Notes: generated by a model from the sequence alone, not told the origin. A stretch of DNA of 64,000 bases from Sphingomonas naasensis (GCF_004792695.1 NZ_SRXU01000010.1:53889-117888), one strand, 5' to 3'. Positions 1 to 8,569 are shown, counted from the first letter of the stretch. Translations and numbers: made by a program.

Positions 1-36
1 GATGCCGAGCAGGATCGCGACGAGAAATTCGGTCAT
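1..36 (-). CDS. uppP: Undecaprenyl-diphosphatase, 5' end only
   Basis: Only the first 12 codons are present; the gene runs off the left edge. They read MTEFLVAILLGI, the usual N-terminus of the UppP/BacA integral membrane phosphatase, which recycles undecaprenyl diphosphate to the lipid carrier used for peptidoglycan and O-antigen synthesis. The SDR gene lies 63 bp upstream on the same strand, so the two may be cotranscribed. The assignment rests on a short but characteristic N-terminus. Confidence 0.7.
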   Translation of the reverse strand, partial: MTEFLVAILLGI

Positions 37-99
37 GCGGGTAGGGGCCTCTCGTTCACGCGGCGGCCGGCGCCGCGCCGGCCCGAGGGATGGGCTGGA

Positions 100-1029
100 T
101 CAGGCGACCGGATCGAGCTGGCCGAAGCGGCCGTGGCGGCGGAAGCGCACCAGCCATGCCGGCGCCACCGTGGCCAGCGGAGTCGGCGTGATCCCGAACG
201 CCGCGAAGCCCTCGGCGCCGGCGGGGACGATATTGTCCTGCTGGAGCATGCGCCACTGGTCGGTGGTGATCGGGGTGCCGGGGACCATCGCGACGAGCCC
301 GCCCAGCGCGTCGGGCAGCTCGACGAAATGCGCGTCACGGCCGATCGCGCCGGCGATCCAACGATAGAGGTCGCGCAAGGTCAGCACATCGGGGCCGCCC
401 AGCGTGTAGACATGGCCGCCATGCCGCGCCGGATCGGCGATCGCCTTGACCACGACGGTGGCGACGTCGGTGACATAGGCGGGCTGGAAGCGCGCCTCGG
501 CGCGCAGCACCGGCACCACTGGCGCGCTGGCGATCATGCCGGCGAAGCGATTCACGAAATTGTCCTCGCGTCCGAACAGCACCGAGGGTCGCAAAATCGT
601 CGCGGCGGGAAAGGCTGCCTGCACGGCCTGCTCGCCCTGCGCCTTGGAGCGGCCATAGGCGGCGCGCGAATCGGCATCGGCGCCGAGCGCCGAGACATGC
701 ACCAGCGCCGCGACGCCGGCGGCGCGCGCCGCCTCGGCGACGTTGCGGGCGCCATCGACATGGACCTTGGTCATCGCGCTGCCGAAAGTGCCGGCGAGGT
801 TGACCACCGCGTCCGATCCCTCGATCGCGCGGGCGATCGTATCGGGCCGGGTGACGTCGGCCGCGGCGAACTGGGTCTGGCCGAGCCCGCCCAGCGGCTT
901 GAGGAACCAGGCGTCGCGCGGCCGCTTCTGCGCGATTCGCACCCGTGCGCCGGCGCGATAGAGTTCCTGCGCGACATAGCGCCCCAGAAATCCGCCGCCG
1001 CCGATCAGCGTTACCAGCCTGTCCTTCAT
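100..1029 (-). CDS. NAD(P)-binding SDR protein, complex I NDUFA9-like
   Basis: A 309-residue atypical short-chain dehydrogenase. The N-terminus has a Rossmann glycine motif (LIGGGGFLGRYVA, about residues 7-19). A YGRSK segment near residue 145 matches the YxxxK active-site pattern, preceded by VHVSALGA. The family includes the NDUFA9 subunit of respiratory complex I and extended SDRs acting on quinone or nucleotide-sugar substrates; the substrate cannot be read from sequence. I start it at MKDRLVTLIG because the 20 residues upstream are not conserved-looking and the Rossmann fold normally begins at the N-terminus. It lies directly upstream of uppP on the same strand and looks like core genome left of the island. 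Confidence 0.8.
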   Translation of the reverse strand: MKDRLVTLIGGGGFLGRYVAQELYRAGARVRIAQKRPRDAWFLKPLGGLGQTQFAAADVTRPDTIARAIEGSDAVVNLAGTFGSAMTKVHVDGARNVAEAARAAGVAALVHVSALGADADSRAAYGRSKAQGEQAVQAAFPAATILRPSVLFGREDNFVNRFAGMIASAPVVPVLRAEARFQPAYVTDVATVVVKAIADPARHGGHVYTLGGPDVLTLRDLYRWIAGAIGRDAHFVELPDALGGLVAMVPGTPITTDQWRMLQQDNIVPAGAEGFAAFGITPTPLATVAPAWLVRFRRHGRFGQLDPVA

Positions 1030-1170
1030 GCCTGCCTCTTGAGCCTCGTGCGAGCCGCACCCCATGCCGCGTGGCCGCGCAAACGGCAAGCCGCCTGCGC
1101 TGTGCGAATTGCCGCGCGCGCCCGGTTGACAGCCACGCGACCCTCCAATAGAGCGCGCCGCCTACCCCGT

Positions 1171-1257
1171 GCCCAGATGGCGGAATTGGTAGACGCACCA
1201 GCTTCAGGTGCTGGCGGTCGCAAGGCCGTGGAGGTTCGAGTCCTCTTCTGGGCACCA
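1171..1257 (+). tRNA. tRNA-Leu (anticodon CAG)
   Basis: The acceptor stem GCCCAGA pairs with TCTGGGC, followed by discriminator A and an encoded CCA. The anticodon stem CCAGC/GCTGG encloses loop TTCAGGT, giving anticodon CAG. The T-arm contains GGTTCGAGTCC. The 87-nt length with a long variable arm fits a class II leucine tRNA. An integrase gene starts 165 bp downstream on the same strand, so the tRNA 3' end is the likely attachment site. Confidence 0.95.
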
Positions 1258-1264
1258 CTTTTCC
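1243..1264 (+). other. Putative attL at the tRNA-Leu 3' end
   Basis: The last bases of tRNA-Leu plus its first downstream bases (ctcttctgggcaccac, then ttttcc) recur in imperfect form at 51032-51051, with two single-base gaps. P4-type integrases commonly use tRNA 3' ends as attB. The match to the right-hand copy is suggestive, not exact. Confidence 0.45.
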
Positions 1265-1421
1265 CATCCACTAGCGTCCATGAGCGTCGCGTAAGTGGCT
1301 GGGGGAAAAGCCTTTTTCCAAATATCTTTCCGGCGAGATTTGGGCGGGTTCGCCGACATACCACCAGTTTTGGTGGCATATTTCGGCAGTGGATTCGCCC
1401 GTTTTCGGACGGAGATACCCC

Positions 1422-2684
1422 ATGGCTCTTACGGCCCTTGCGATCAGAAATGCGCAGCCTCGAACGAAGGCTTACAAGCTCAGCGACGAGCGCTCCCTCT
1501 TCCTTCTGGTGATGCCGAACGGCGCCAAATACTGGCGCTTCCGCTATCGCTTCCTCGACAAACAGAAGACGCTCGCGATCGGCGTATGGCCCGAGGTGAG
1601 CCTTGCCGATGCCCGTATCAAACGCGACTCCGCGCGCCAGATGGTCGCGGACGGCCTCGACCCGATGGTCGAGAAGAAGCGCCGCAAGCTCCGCGCGCAT
1701 TTCGATGCCAACAACACGTTCCGTGCGGTCGCCGAAGAATGGTTCGTCAAGATCACGCGCGAGGAGCGCGCCGAGGTTACGCTGAGCAAAGTCCGCTGGT
1801 TGCTCGAGAAGGTCTATCCGTTCCTCGGCGACCTGCCGATCCATGAGATCGAGGTGCAGGAAGTGCTGGCCGTGCTACGAAAGATCGAGGCGACGGGCCG
1901 CTACGAGAGCGCACGGCGCATGCGAAGCGTGATCAGCCGCGTCTTTCGCTATGGCATCGCCACGGGGCGGGCGAAAGTCGACCCTGCACGCGACCTGCGG
2001 GGCGCGATCATCGTGCCCAAGACCAGGCACTTTGCGGCGATCACGCGGCCGAAGGAGGTGGGCAAGCTGCTCCGGGACATCGACGATTCGCCAGGATACG
2101 CGATCACGCGGCTTGCCCTGCGGATGACGCCGCATGTCTTCGTGCGCCCGGGAGAGTTGCGCCGGGCCGAATGGAGCGAGTTCGACCTGGAGCGCGCCGT
2201 ATGGTCGATCCCCGCCGAGAAGATGAAGATGCGCTGGCCGCATCAGGTGCCGCTGTCGCGGCAGGTGCTCGATCTCCTCGACGAGATCCGGCCGCTTACC
2301 GGCCACAGCCCCTATGTGTTCCCGGCCTCTCATACCTGGAAGCGCCCCATGTCGGAGAACACCATCACCTTCGCGCTTCGGCGGATGGGCTACAGCGGCA
2401 GTGAGATGACCGCGCATGGCTTCCGCGCGATGGCGGCGACGCTGCTCAACGAGATGGGGCTGTGGAACCCCGACGCGATCGAGCGGCAGCTCGCGCACAT
2501 GGAGAATAATGGCGTGCGCCGCGCCTATGCGCGCGGACAATATTGGGAAGAGCGCGTGCGGATGATGCAGCACTGGTCGGATTATCTCGACGAACTGCGA
2601 AGCGGAGGCGACGGCAACAAGGCCTCCGATGGCGGCAACGTCGTCGCGGTCGATTTCGCCCGGCGAGGCGAGCGAAGGCGGTAG
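1422..2684 (+). CDS. P4-type tyrosine site-specific integrase
   Basis: A 420-residue integrase. The N-terminus (LTALAIRNAQPR, SLFLLVMPNGAKYWRF) is the DUF4102-type arm-binding domain of prophage/island integrases. The catalytic domain has the first Arg in VRPGELRRAEW, the H-x-x-R box in HGFRAMAATLLNE, the second His in RQLAHMENN, and the Tyr in VRRAYARGQYWEER. I chose ATG 1422 over an in-frame start 33 bp upstream because GGAG (1411-1414) sits at good spacing and the family begins close to this Met. It lies next to tRNA-Leu and probably integrated the element to its right. All catalytic residues appear present. Confidence 0.95.
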   Translation: MALTALAIRNAQPRTKAYKLSDERSLFLLVMPNGAKYWRFRYRFLDKQKTLAIGVWPEVSLADARIKRDSARQMVADGLDPMVEKKRRKLRAHFDANNTFRAVAEEWFVKITREERAEVTLSKVRWLLEKVYPFLGDLPIHEIEVQEVLAVLRKIEATGRYESARRMRSVISRVFRYGIATGRAKVDPARDLRGAIIVPKTRHFAAITRPKEVGKLLRDIDDSPGYAITRLALRMTPHVFVRPGELRRAEWSEFDLERAVWSIPAEKMKMRWPHQVPLSRQVLDLLDEIRPLTGHSPYVFPASHTWKRPMSENTITFALRRMGYSGSEMTAHGFRAMAATLLNEMGLWNPDAIERQLAHMENNGVRRAYARGQYWEERVRMMQHWSDYLDELRSGGDGNKASDGGNVVAVDFARRGERRR

Positions 2685-2712
2685 GTCGGCTATATGCACC
2701 AAACAGAATGCT

Positions 2713-2825
2713 CCCGTACAGGAACATTTCAGCCGTGATCGTTTCAACAAAGGCGCTATGGACCCGTTCGGGAACATTCTTGAAGCTTTAGCTATTTGGC
2801 CATATATATGTACCCGAACGGGAAC
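2713..2825 (+). promoter_or_regulatory. Three HipB-type operators at 50-bp intervals
   Basis: Three copies of cccgNNCRGGAAC begin at 2713 (cccgtacaggaac), 2763 (cccgttcgggaac) and 2813 (cccgaacgggaac), exactly 50 bp apart. The second lies just upstream of the -35 and the third just downstream of the -10 of the hip promoter. This arrangement suits cooperative autorepression by the HipB-like product encoded immediately downstream. HipB operators in other bacteria are short palindromes, and the inner part cccgaacggg is itself nearly palindromic. Confidence 0.7.
2780..2808 (+). promoter_or_regulatory. hipBA promoter
   Basis: TTGAAG (2780-2785), a 17-bp spacer and TATATA (2803-2808) make a good sigma-70-type promoter. 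It is framed by operator copies 2 and 3, so bound repressor would cover both the -35 edge and the transcription start. The first hip codon is 24 bp after the -10. Confidence 0.6.
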
Positions 2826-2831
2826 ACCACG

Positions 2832-3665
2832 ATGCCGAAGCGATCACCTTTTGACGAGTTCAGCACGCTGGCCTCCGCTTCGGCAGCCGTCAAACAGACG
2901 CGCGAGCTGATGAGCGGCGGGCTTGACGATGCGACCCTTCGCGCGGTTCGGGAGAGCCAGACTCTCGAGTCGGCGCTCGCCGCAGCTAAAGACGGCACGG
3001 CGACCTCGCGCCTCCTCGAAGCCGATGCCGGCATCGCCAAAGCCATCAAGGAGATGGACGAGGCGCTGAGACCAGGCATCACGAAGAACCCGGTGGCCGA
3101 GGCGATCGGCCAGCTCCAGGCTGGCAGCGCGCTCGACACGAACAGATTGTTCCCCGGCGCGGCTGTCGTTCCGGATGTTGTCGGCAAGGCGCTCAAGGAA
3201 ATGCAGGCGGCAGCGGGACTGGGCTCGGTTAGCGATATTCTCGCCCGCGACGGGCTCGGCTCCGCCTATCGGCAGCTCGCGGGTCCGGACGTCGTAAGCG
3301 CTCTCGATTACGTCTCCCCGATGCGTAGCGTGTTCGACGAACTGGGCGGCGCGGTCGCCCCCGCAGCGTCGGCACCGAAAACGCTCCCCGCGCCGCGGCC
3401 GCGCCCCGCGCGTCCGGCACCCGGGGGGCCAGAAGCCTCTCCTGCCGTACCCGTCTCGAGCGCGCCGGTTACGATCGGCGAGATCGGCAAGCGGGTTCGC
3501 GCTGCGCGCAAGGCGATGGGAATGACCCAGCAGCGCTTCGCCGATCTGGCCGGCGTCGGTCGACGCTTTCTGATCGAACTCGAACAGGGCAAACCGAGCC
3601 TCGAGATCGGCCGCGTCCTCGCAGTGTGCCATGCGGCCGGGATCAAGCTGGGCTTCCTGACGTGA
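2832..3665 (+). CDS. hipB: HipB-like antitoxin/repressor with long N-terminal extension
   Basis: A 277-residue protein. The last about 65 residues are a Xre/HipB helix-turn-helix (IGKRVRAARKAMGMTQQ, FADLAGVGRRFLIELEQGK, ending in GIKLGFLT), which binds the operator and neutralises HipA. Ordinary HipB is about 75-90 residues; here roughly 200 residues of Ala-rich, helical sequence precede the HTH, with a Pro-rich linker around residues 190-215. The extension is unlike anything I recognise. ATG 2832 is preferred over an upstream TTG because that start would lie within the promoter and operator. The stop overlaps the hipA GTG start by four bases. Confidence 0.8.
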   Translation: MPKRSPFDEFSTLASASAAVKQTRELMSGGLDDATLRAVRESQTLESALAAAKDGTATSRLLEADAGIAKAIKEMDEALRPGITKNPVAEAIGQLQAGSALDTNRLFPGAAVVPDVVGKALKEMQAAAGLGSVSDILARDGLGSAYRQLAGPDVVSALDYVSPMRSVFDELGGAVAPAASAPKTLPAPRPRPARPAPGGPEASPAVPVSSAPVTIGEIGKRVRAARKAMGMTQQRFADLAGVGRRFLIELEQGKPSLEIGRVLAVCHAAGIKLGFLT

Positions 3666-5002
3666 CCGTTCGCCTCACGCTGGATGTCCATCTGGATGGC
3701 CAGCACGATTCCGCAGGGCATCTGGAAGCGCTCGACGATGGCAACGTGCGCTTCCGCTATTCGGATGCGGCGCTTGCCGCCGGTCGCGCGATCTCGCTGT
3801 CGCTGCCGCTGGATGATGCACCTTTCGGCGATGCGATCACGCGCGCTTTTTTCGACAATGTCCTCCCCGAGAACGACCAGGTGCAGCGCGTCCTCGATCG
3901 CGAGGGACTGGACCGTGCCGATATCGTCGACATCCTCGCGCATGTCGGTGCGGACTGCCCGGGCGCGATCTCCTGCGTGCCGGCGGGCTCGGGCCCGATG
4001 AAAGTGCCGGGAGAGCTTGCCAGCGACTATCGTCCTATCGATCCTCAGGAACTGGCAGTTATCGTCCAGCGCCTCGCCGACCGCCAGCCGCTGCCCGACG
4101 ATATCGTCGACCCGTCGCCCGTTGCCGGCGTCCAGCGCAAGCTCGCCGTCACCAGGCTACCGGACGGGCAACTCGCCTTGCCCGCCGACGGCCGCAAGGT
4201 GCCGACCACCCATATCCTCAAGGTACCCCGGCGTGCCGAGGCTGCAGAGGCCGTACAGGAGGCAGCCGCCTGCAGGATAGCGCGAGAATGCGGTTTCGAG
4301 GTCTCGGGCACGGAGCATTTCGCCTATGGCGGTGTGGACGCGGTTCTCATCGAGCGGTTCGACCGGGTCGTCATCGAGGATGTCGTCTATCGCCTGCATC
4401 AAGAGGATTTCGCACAGGCGCTGGGCCTTCCAGCACGGCTCAAATACCAGCGCAATGGCGTGGAGGGTCGCCGCTTCGATACGCAAGCGGTGCGTGCCCT
4501 GCTTGACCGCCTCTCTGCCCCCGCGCAGGCCCGCGAGACCTTCGTGCTGGCGACCCTGTTCAATCTGGCGATCGGCAATACCGACAATCATGCCAAGAAC
4601 CATGGCATCCTCTATCTGCCGAACGACCGGCTCCAGCTGACGCCACTCTACGATCTGCTGCCGATCCGCCTGCATCCACGCTATACGCATGAGCTCGCCT
4701 ATCATCTGGGAGGAGCCTCGCATCTCGATGACATGACTCCGGAACACATGGCGCGCTTCCTTTCCGAATTCGCTTTGGAAGGCGGACGCGCGCGGCGGTT
4801 CATCGAAGGACCGGTCCGCACCATGTTCGGGATCCTCGAGCGGCAAGCGCCAGTGCTCCGCAAGCTCGGACAGCGCTTCTTTGACGATCTGATCGGCCGC
4901 GAGCTCAGTCAGGTCTGCGACCTGCTGAACCTCGAAATGCCGATACGCGAGCGCGACTATTTCGAACCCGAGGGCGCCGGAGGATGGCTCGCGCCCAGTT
5001 AA
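3662..5002 (+). CDS. hipA: HipA serine/threonine kinase toxin
   Basis: A 446-residue HipA-family kinase. E. coli HipA phosphorylates glutamyl-tRNA synthetase and induces persistence. The N-terminal subdomain includes FFDNVLPEND; the Gly-rich segment SPVAGVQRKLAV is the SGVQxK loop; the catalytic loop reads GNTDNHAKNHGIL; the metal-binding motif is LTPLYDLLP. All kinase motifs look intact, so the toxin is probably active. The start is GTG 3662, in a GTGA overlap with hipB, which implies translational coupling. Expression should be set by the triple operator upstream of hipB. Confidence 0.92.
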   Translation: MTVRLTLDVHLDGQHDSAGHLEALDDGNVRFRYSDAALAAGRAISLSLPLDDAPFGDAITRAFFDNVLPENDQVQRVLDREGLDRADIVDILAHVGADCPGAISCVPAGSGPMKVPGELASDYRPIDPQELAVIVQRLADRQPLPDDIVDPSPVAGVQRKLAVTRLPDGQLALPADGRKVPTTHILKVPRRAEAAEAVQEAAACRIARECGFEVSGTEHFAYGGVDAVLIERFDRVVIEDVVYRLHQEDFAQALGLPARLKYQRNGVEGRRFDTQAVRALLDRLSAPAQARETFVLATLFNLAIGNTDNHAKNHGILYLPNDRLQLTPLYDLLPIRLHPRYTHELAYHLGGASHLDDMTPEHMARFLSEFALEGGRARRFIEGPVRTMFGILERQAPVLRKLGQRFFDDLIGRELSQVCDLLNLEMPIRERDYFEPEGAGGWLAPS

Positions 5003-5456
5003 AGGCGGCGGTCCTGACCCGCGGCGATCCATCGCAAATTCCCGATGCGCCTCGTCGCCGGAATCTGCGCGTTTCCGAGCAATAGAAAGATTCCTATCGA
5101 TCAAATGATGGTGCAATTTGATCGATAGAAAGGTGTGTTATCGATCGTGCGCTGGAACTGGCAGCAACCGGAACGGGCCCAATTTTACCTATAACGCGAA
5201 GCGTCTGAGAAGCCGCGAAGACCGGTTTCTCAAGGGCGCGGCATTCTCGTCGGCGCGTTCCATCTCGATATCGGCGACCGCCAGAACCTCTCTATCGAAC
5301 TCCTGGCCCAGGAAGCTGTCCACAGCTCTGCGATCGAGGGAGAGATCCTCGATCGCGCGAGCGTGCAGTAGTCCGTTGCCAAGCATAGCCACGTCCGACG
5401 GCATCTCGTGCTCGGCCTAAGCCGACCCCGTGGCCGACCGAGGCTTTAGTTCGGAA
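5003..5456. other. Gene-poor stretch holding a perfect palindrome
   Basis: I see no convincing gene here. A minus-strand frame at 5189-5404 (71 codons, acidic) is open but has no family resemblance. The notable structure is the perfect inverted repeat at 5094-5128, listed separately. Confidence 0.5.
5094..5128. repeat. 12-bp perfect inverted repeat, 11-nt spacer
   Basis: ctatcgatcaaa (5094-5105) is the exact reverse complement of tttgatcgatag (5117-5128). A partial third half-site, ttatcgatcg, follows at about 5138. No U-tract follows, so it is a better operator or recombination site than a terminator. It lies 90 bp after the hipA stop. Confidence 0.7.
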
Positions 5457-5591
5457 CTACGCATCGTAGTTCGCCGAATCGCTTCGACCCTCTCTTGCCG
5501 TTGCCTTGCGCCGAAAAGCCCAAACCAGCGCAGCCAAGCTGCTGATCACATAGGCCAGACCGATCAGTTGGCCCTCGCTCAGGAAACTCAT
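5457..5591 (-). CDS. Small single-helix membrane protein (44 aa)
   Basis: A 44-residue frame, MSFLSEGQLIGLAYVISS followed by LAALVWAF and a basic then acidic tail. One hydrophobic helix (about residues 8-27) is followed by RRK, giving an N-out/C-in topology by the positive-inside rule. A good Shine-Dalgarno (AGGGAGAG) lies about six bases before the ATG. I do not recognise a family. Support is the ribosome site plus the clear transmembrane segment; a chance frame cannot be excluded. Confidence 0.45.
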   Translation of the reverse strand: MSFLSEGQLIGLAYVISSLAALVWAFRRKATAREGRSDSANYDA

Positions 5592-5658
5592 GTCCACTCT
5601 CCCTAATGGGGAGTCGAGATATGTTCACTTTACGTTCCTACATTGCAAGGGCCAATGG

Positions 5659-5994
5659 TCAGTCGAATACCGGCGGTCCTGGCGGCCTTCGGAGTAGTCG
5701 AAGTGCGCTCAGAATTTCCTCCAGCCCGGACTCCAGGGCACCGATGTCGATATTCAACGCGAGCCCATCATATCCGGTAAGTCGGAGGACCACCGACATC
5801 ACCAGCCGGGAATGGGCCGCCAGCGCCAGCAGATGCAGACTGCTCGGGCTCTTGCGGCCGTGCAGCCAGGCACGCGCCGTGTGATCGCTGACGCTGGTCC
5901 ATGCCATAATCGTCTTCGCCGCCCGGTGGCTGCCACCCAGTTCATCTCTGAGGGCGCCTCCGACAAGCGCAGCAAATTGTGCGTCCGTGATCAT
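5659..5994 (-). CDS. Putative small DNA-binding/regulatory protein
   Basis: A 111-residue protein starting MITDAQFAALVGGALRDELG. The segment AAKTIMAWTSVSDHTARAWL followed by HGRKSPSSLHLLALA resembles the helix-turn-helix-like proteins seen on alphaproteobacterial plasmids and integrative elements, where SDHTARxWxxGRxxPSxxHL is a recurring pattern. The C-terminus is Leu/Arg-rich. The chosen ATG has AGGG just upstream; a longer version from 6036 is possible. It is divergent from the recombinase gene 114 bp away, so it may regulate that promoter. Function is inferred from a weak motif. Confidence 0.55.
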   Translation of the reverse strand: MITDAQFAALVGGALRDELGGSHRAAKTIMAWTSVSDHTARAWLHGRKSPSSLHLLALAAHSRLVMSVVLRLTGYDGLALNIDIGALESGLEEILSALRLLRRPPGPPVFD

Positions 5995-6107
5995 ACCCTG
6001 TGATTTCGGAAATCGAGCTCCGCTTTTAGGAACCATGGTTCCGGACCTTTTGCGTTAAGTGGTCACTTCGCAGCGGCTTTTGCCGCCGAGCCAATCTGAG
6101 GCCGGCG

Positions 6108-7682
6108 ATGGTAATAAACTGGATGCACACGGAGGGTCCGGACGGGCGCCCGCGGCCGCCCGCGGCAAGGGCGGCGCAGTACGTCCGCATGTCGACCGAG
6201 CACCAGAAATATTCGACGGACAATCAGGCGGAGGCAATCCGGCGATACGCGGGGCTGCGCGGCTATGAAATCGTCGCCACCTATGCCGACGAGGGCAAAA
6301 GCGGGCTGAATCTGGATGGACGCCCCGCCTTGCAGCGGTTGCTGGAAGACGTAGAAACCCATCGGACGGACTTCACCGCGCTTCTGGTGTATGACGTCAG
6401 CCGCTGGGGGCGGTTCCAGGATCCCGACGAGGCAGCCTCGTACGAGCTGCGTTGCAAACGCGCTGGCGTTCAGGTCCATTATTGCGCCGAGCAATTCGAG
6501 AACGATGGAAGCATCGGCTCGTCGATCATCAAGACCGTCAAGCGAGCCATGGCAGGCGAGTATAGCCGCGAGCTCTCGGTCAAGGTTTTTGCGGGCCAGG
6601 CAAACCTTATCCGGCTCGGCTATCGACAGGGCGGAGTTGCCGGCTTCGGTCTGCGCCGAATGCTGGTGGACGAGGCGGGTGTCGAGAAAGGAATCCTGCG
6701 TCACGGGGAACACAAGAGCATCGCGACCGACCGGGTCGTTCTCGTTCTGGGTCCTCAAGCAGAAGTGGAGGTCGTGCGAGAGGTCTACGCGATGTTCGTG
6801 GAGCGGGGGCTATCGGAGAACGACATAGCGAATGAACTCAATCGGCGATCCATACGCACAGATTTCGATCGAGAATGGACGCGTGGATCCGTTCATCAGC
6901 TTCTGATCAACGAAAAATACATCGGCAACAATGTGTGGGCCCGAACTTCCTTCAAGCTCAAATCCGCGCATGTTCACAATCCCGCGGACGAATGGGTACG
7001 GGCGGATGGAGCCTTCCCGGGACTTATCGACGCGACGACATTCGATCAGGCGCAGCAGATTATCCGCACGCGCTCCGATCGTCTGAGCGACGAACGGATG
7101 CTGGAGCTTCTGGCGGGAATTCTGGGCCAGCGTGGGCTTCTCACCGGCTTGATCATCGACGAGATGGATGATTGCCCTTCCAGCAGTGCCTACCGCAGCC
7201 GCTTCGGAAGCCTGCTTCGGGCCTACGCCCTGGTCGGGTTCGCTCCGGATCACGACTATCGGTATCTCGACGTCAACAGAAGACTGCGGGCCCTTCATCC
7301 TGAGCTGATCGGCACGGTGATGAACGGGATTCACCGCGCAGGCGGAAGCCTGATTCAGGACAGCGCAACCGACCTGCTCACCATCAACGACGAGTTCACC
7401 GCGTCGATCGTCGTCGCGCGGTGCTTTGAAACCGCCGCCGGCTCATCGCGGTGGAAGCTTCGCCTGGACACCGCGCTTGGGCCCGACATTACCGTCGCCA
7501 TCCGCATGGATCGCTCGAACGAGCGCCCGGGCGACTACTATCTGTTGCCTCGGCTCGATATGCGCGAAGCGGTTCTGCGGCTCGCTGAATATAACGGCCT
7601 CTCCCTCGACGCGTATCGGTTTGACACCCTCGATCCCTTCTATCGCATGGCAGCCCGGGCAGCATGGCGGGAGGCGGCGTGA
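6108..7682 (+). CDS. Large serine site-specific recombinase
   Basis: A 524-residue large serine recombinase. The resolvase domain begins at about residue 23 with AAQYVRMSTEHQKYSTDNQ, where the Ser of RMST is the nucleophile, followed by DEGKSG and VYDVSRWGRF. The Recombinase domain follows at about 170-300 (YRQGGVAGFGLRR, NDIANELNRRSI, LLINEKYIGN). The C-terminal third is divergent. Such enzymes integrate and excise elements or invert DNA. The stop overlaps the ATG of the first ParB-like gene by one base, so recombinase and the two ParB genes form one transcript. The true start could also be the Met at 6123. Confidence 0.9.
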   Translation: MVINWMHTEGPDGRPRPPAARAAQYVRMSTEHQKYSTDNQAEAIRRYAGLRGYEIVATYADEGKSGLNLDGRPALQRLLEDVETHRTDFTALLVYDVSRWGRFQDPDEAASYELRCKRAGVQVHYCAEQFENDGSIGSSIIKTVKRAMAGEYSRELSVKVFAGQANLIRLGYRQGGVAGFGLRRMLVDEAGVEKGILRHGEHKSIATDRVVLVLGPQAEVEVVREVYAMFVERGLSENDIANELNRRSIRTDFDREWTRGSVHQLLINEKYIGNNVWARTSFKLKSAHVHNPADEWVRADGAFPGLIDATTFDQAQQIIRTRSDRLSDERMLELLAGILGQRGLLTGLIIDEMDDCPSSSAYRSRFGSLLRAYALVGFAPDHDYRYLDVNRRLRALHPELIGTVMNGIHRAGGSLIQDSATDLLTINDEFTASIVVARCFETAAGSSRWKLRLDTALGPDITVAIRMDRSNERPGDYYLLPRLDMREAVLRLAEYNGLSLDAYRFDTLDPFYRMAARAAWREAA

Positions 7683-8569
7683 TGACAGCATTGCCGGCAC
7701 AGCGCGTCGAGATGATCCCGGTCGACAGAATCACCGTTGTGAACCCGCGAATCCGGAACAAGCGGTCTTTCAAGGAGATCGTCGACAATATCGCGCAACT
7801 TGGCCTCAAACGACCAATCACCGTTACGCGCCGCATAGAGGCGGACGGTCCTTTCTACGACCTGGTCTGCGGCCAGGGGCGGCTCGAGGCATATAGAATG
7901 CTGGGCCAACCTGAAGTGCCGGCGCTGGTCGTCGCCGCCGATCCCGAGGATTGCCTCGTCGCGAGTCTGGTGGAGAATTGCGCGAGGCGACAGCACCGCG
8001 CCATCGATCTGTTGTACGACATCCGGGGGATGCAGGAGCGAGGCTATGCCTCTGCGGAGATTGCACGGAAAACCGGCCTCTCAATGGAATATGTCCACGG
8101 TGTCGCCCGGTTGATCGAGAATGGCGAGCAGCGTCTCCTGCGCTCGGTTGAAAGCGGAATCATCCCGGTCAGCGTCGCTGTGGAGATTGCCGAGGCTGAG
8201 GATCACGAAGTGCAGTTCGCGCTGTCCCGTGCCTATGAGCGTGGCCTGCTGAAGGGCCGCAAATTGCTCGCAGCAAAGAAGCTCATCGAAACGCGGAGGC
8301 GACGTGGAAAGGGTCTCGCCACGGTAGGTCCACGAGCACGAGAACGCGTTTCGGCAGATACGCTGGTGAAGGCTTACCAGGAGGAAACCGACCGCAAACG
8401 CTCTCTCATCCGGCGCACGGAGATTACCCGCGGCCGCCTGCTCATCGTCACCGAAGCAATGCGGCGCCTGGCACGGGATGAAGCCTTCATGGGCATCCTC
8501 CAGGACGAAAATCTCGCGACCATTCCGGACAACATTGCCTCGAGGCTGCGCGGGGGCGCGGGATCATGA
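7682..8569 (+). CDS. ParB/RepB-like partition protein 1
   Basis: A 295-residue ParB-family protein. The N-terminal ParB/Srx fold has VNPRIRNKRSFKEIVDNI, a CGQGRLEAYRMLG segment matching the GERR-type nucleotide-binding box, and VPALVVAADP. A central KorB-like HTH covers YASAEIARKTGLSMEYVHGV. The C-terminus resembles the plasmid RepB C-terminal domain. ParB proteins bind parS-like sites and are CTPases acting with ParA. No ParA lies nearby; instead the gene is coupled to a serine recombinase upstream (TGATG overlap) and a second ParB-like gene downstream (ATGA overlap). A role in recombination or DNA bridging is inferred. Confidence 0.85.
   Translation: MTALPAQRVEMIPVDRITVVNPRIRNKRSFKEIVDNIAQLGLKRPITVTRRIEADGPFYDLVCGQGRLEAYRMLGQPEVPALVVAADPEDCLVASLVENCARRQHRAIDLLYDIRGMQERGYASAEIARKTGLSMEYVHGVARLIENGEQRLLRSVESGIIPVSVAVEIAEAEDHEVQFALSRAYERGLLKGRKLLAAKKLIETRRRRGKGLATVGPRARERVSADTLVKAYQEETDRKRSLIRRTEITRGRLLIVTEAMRRLARDEAFMGILQDENLATIPDNIASRLRGGAGS

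Noticed and set aside
133..1512. 459-codon open frame on the plus strand across the tRNA gene
   Set aside because: It runs antisense to the SDR gene and through tRNA-Leu; composition is that of a shadow frame.
5189..5404. 71-codon acidic frame on the minus strand
   Set aside because: Reasonable composition but no ribosome site, motif or family resemblance; left as part of a gene-poor stretch.
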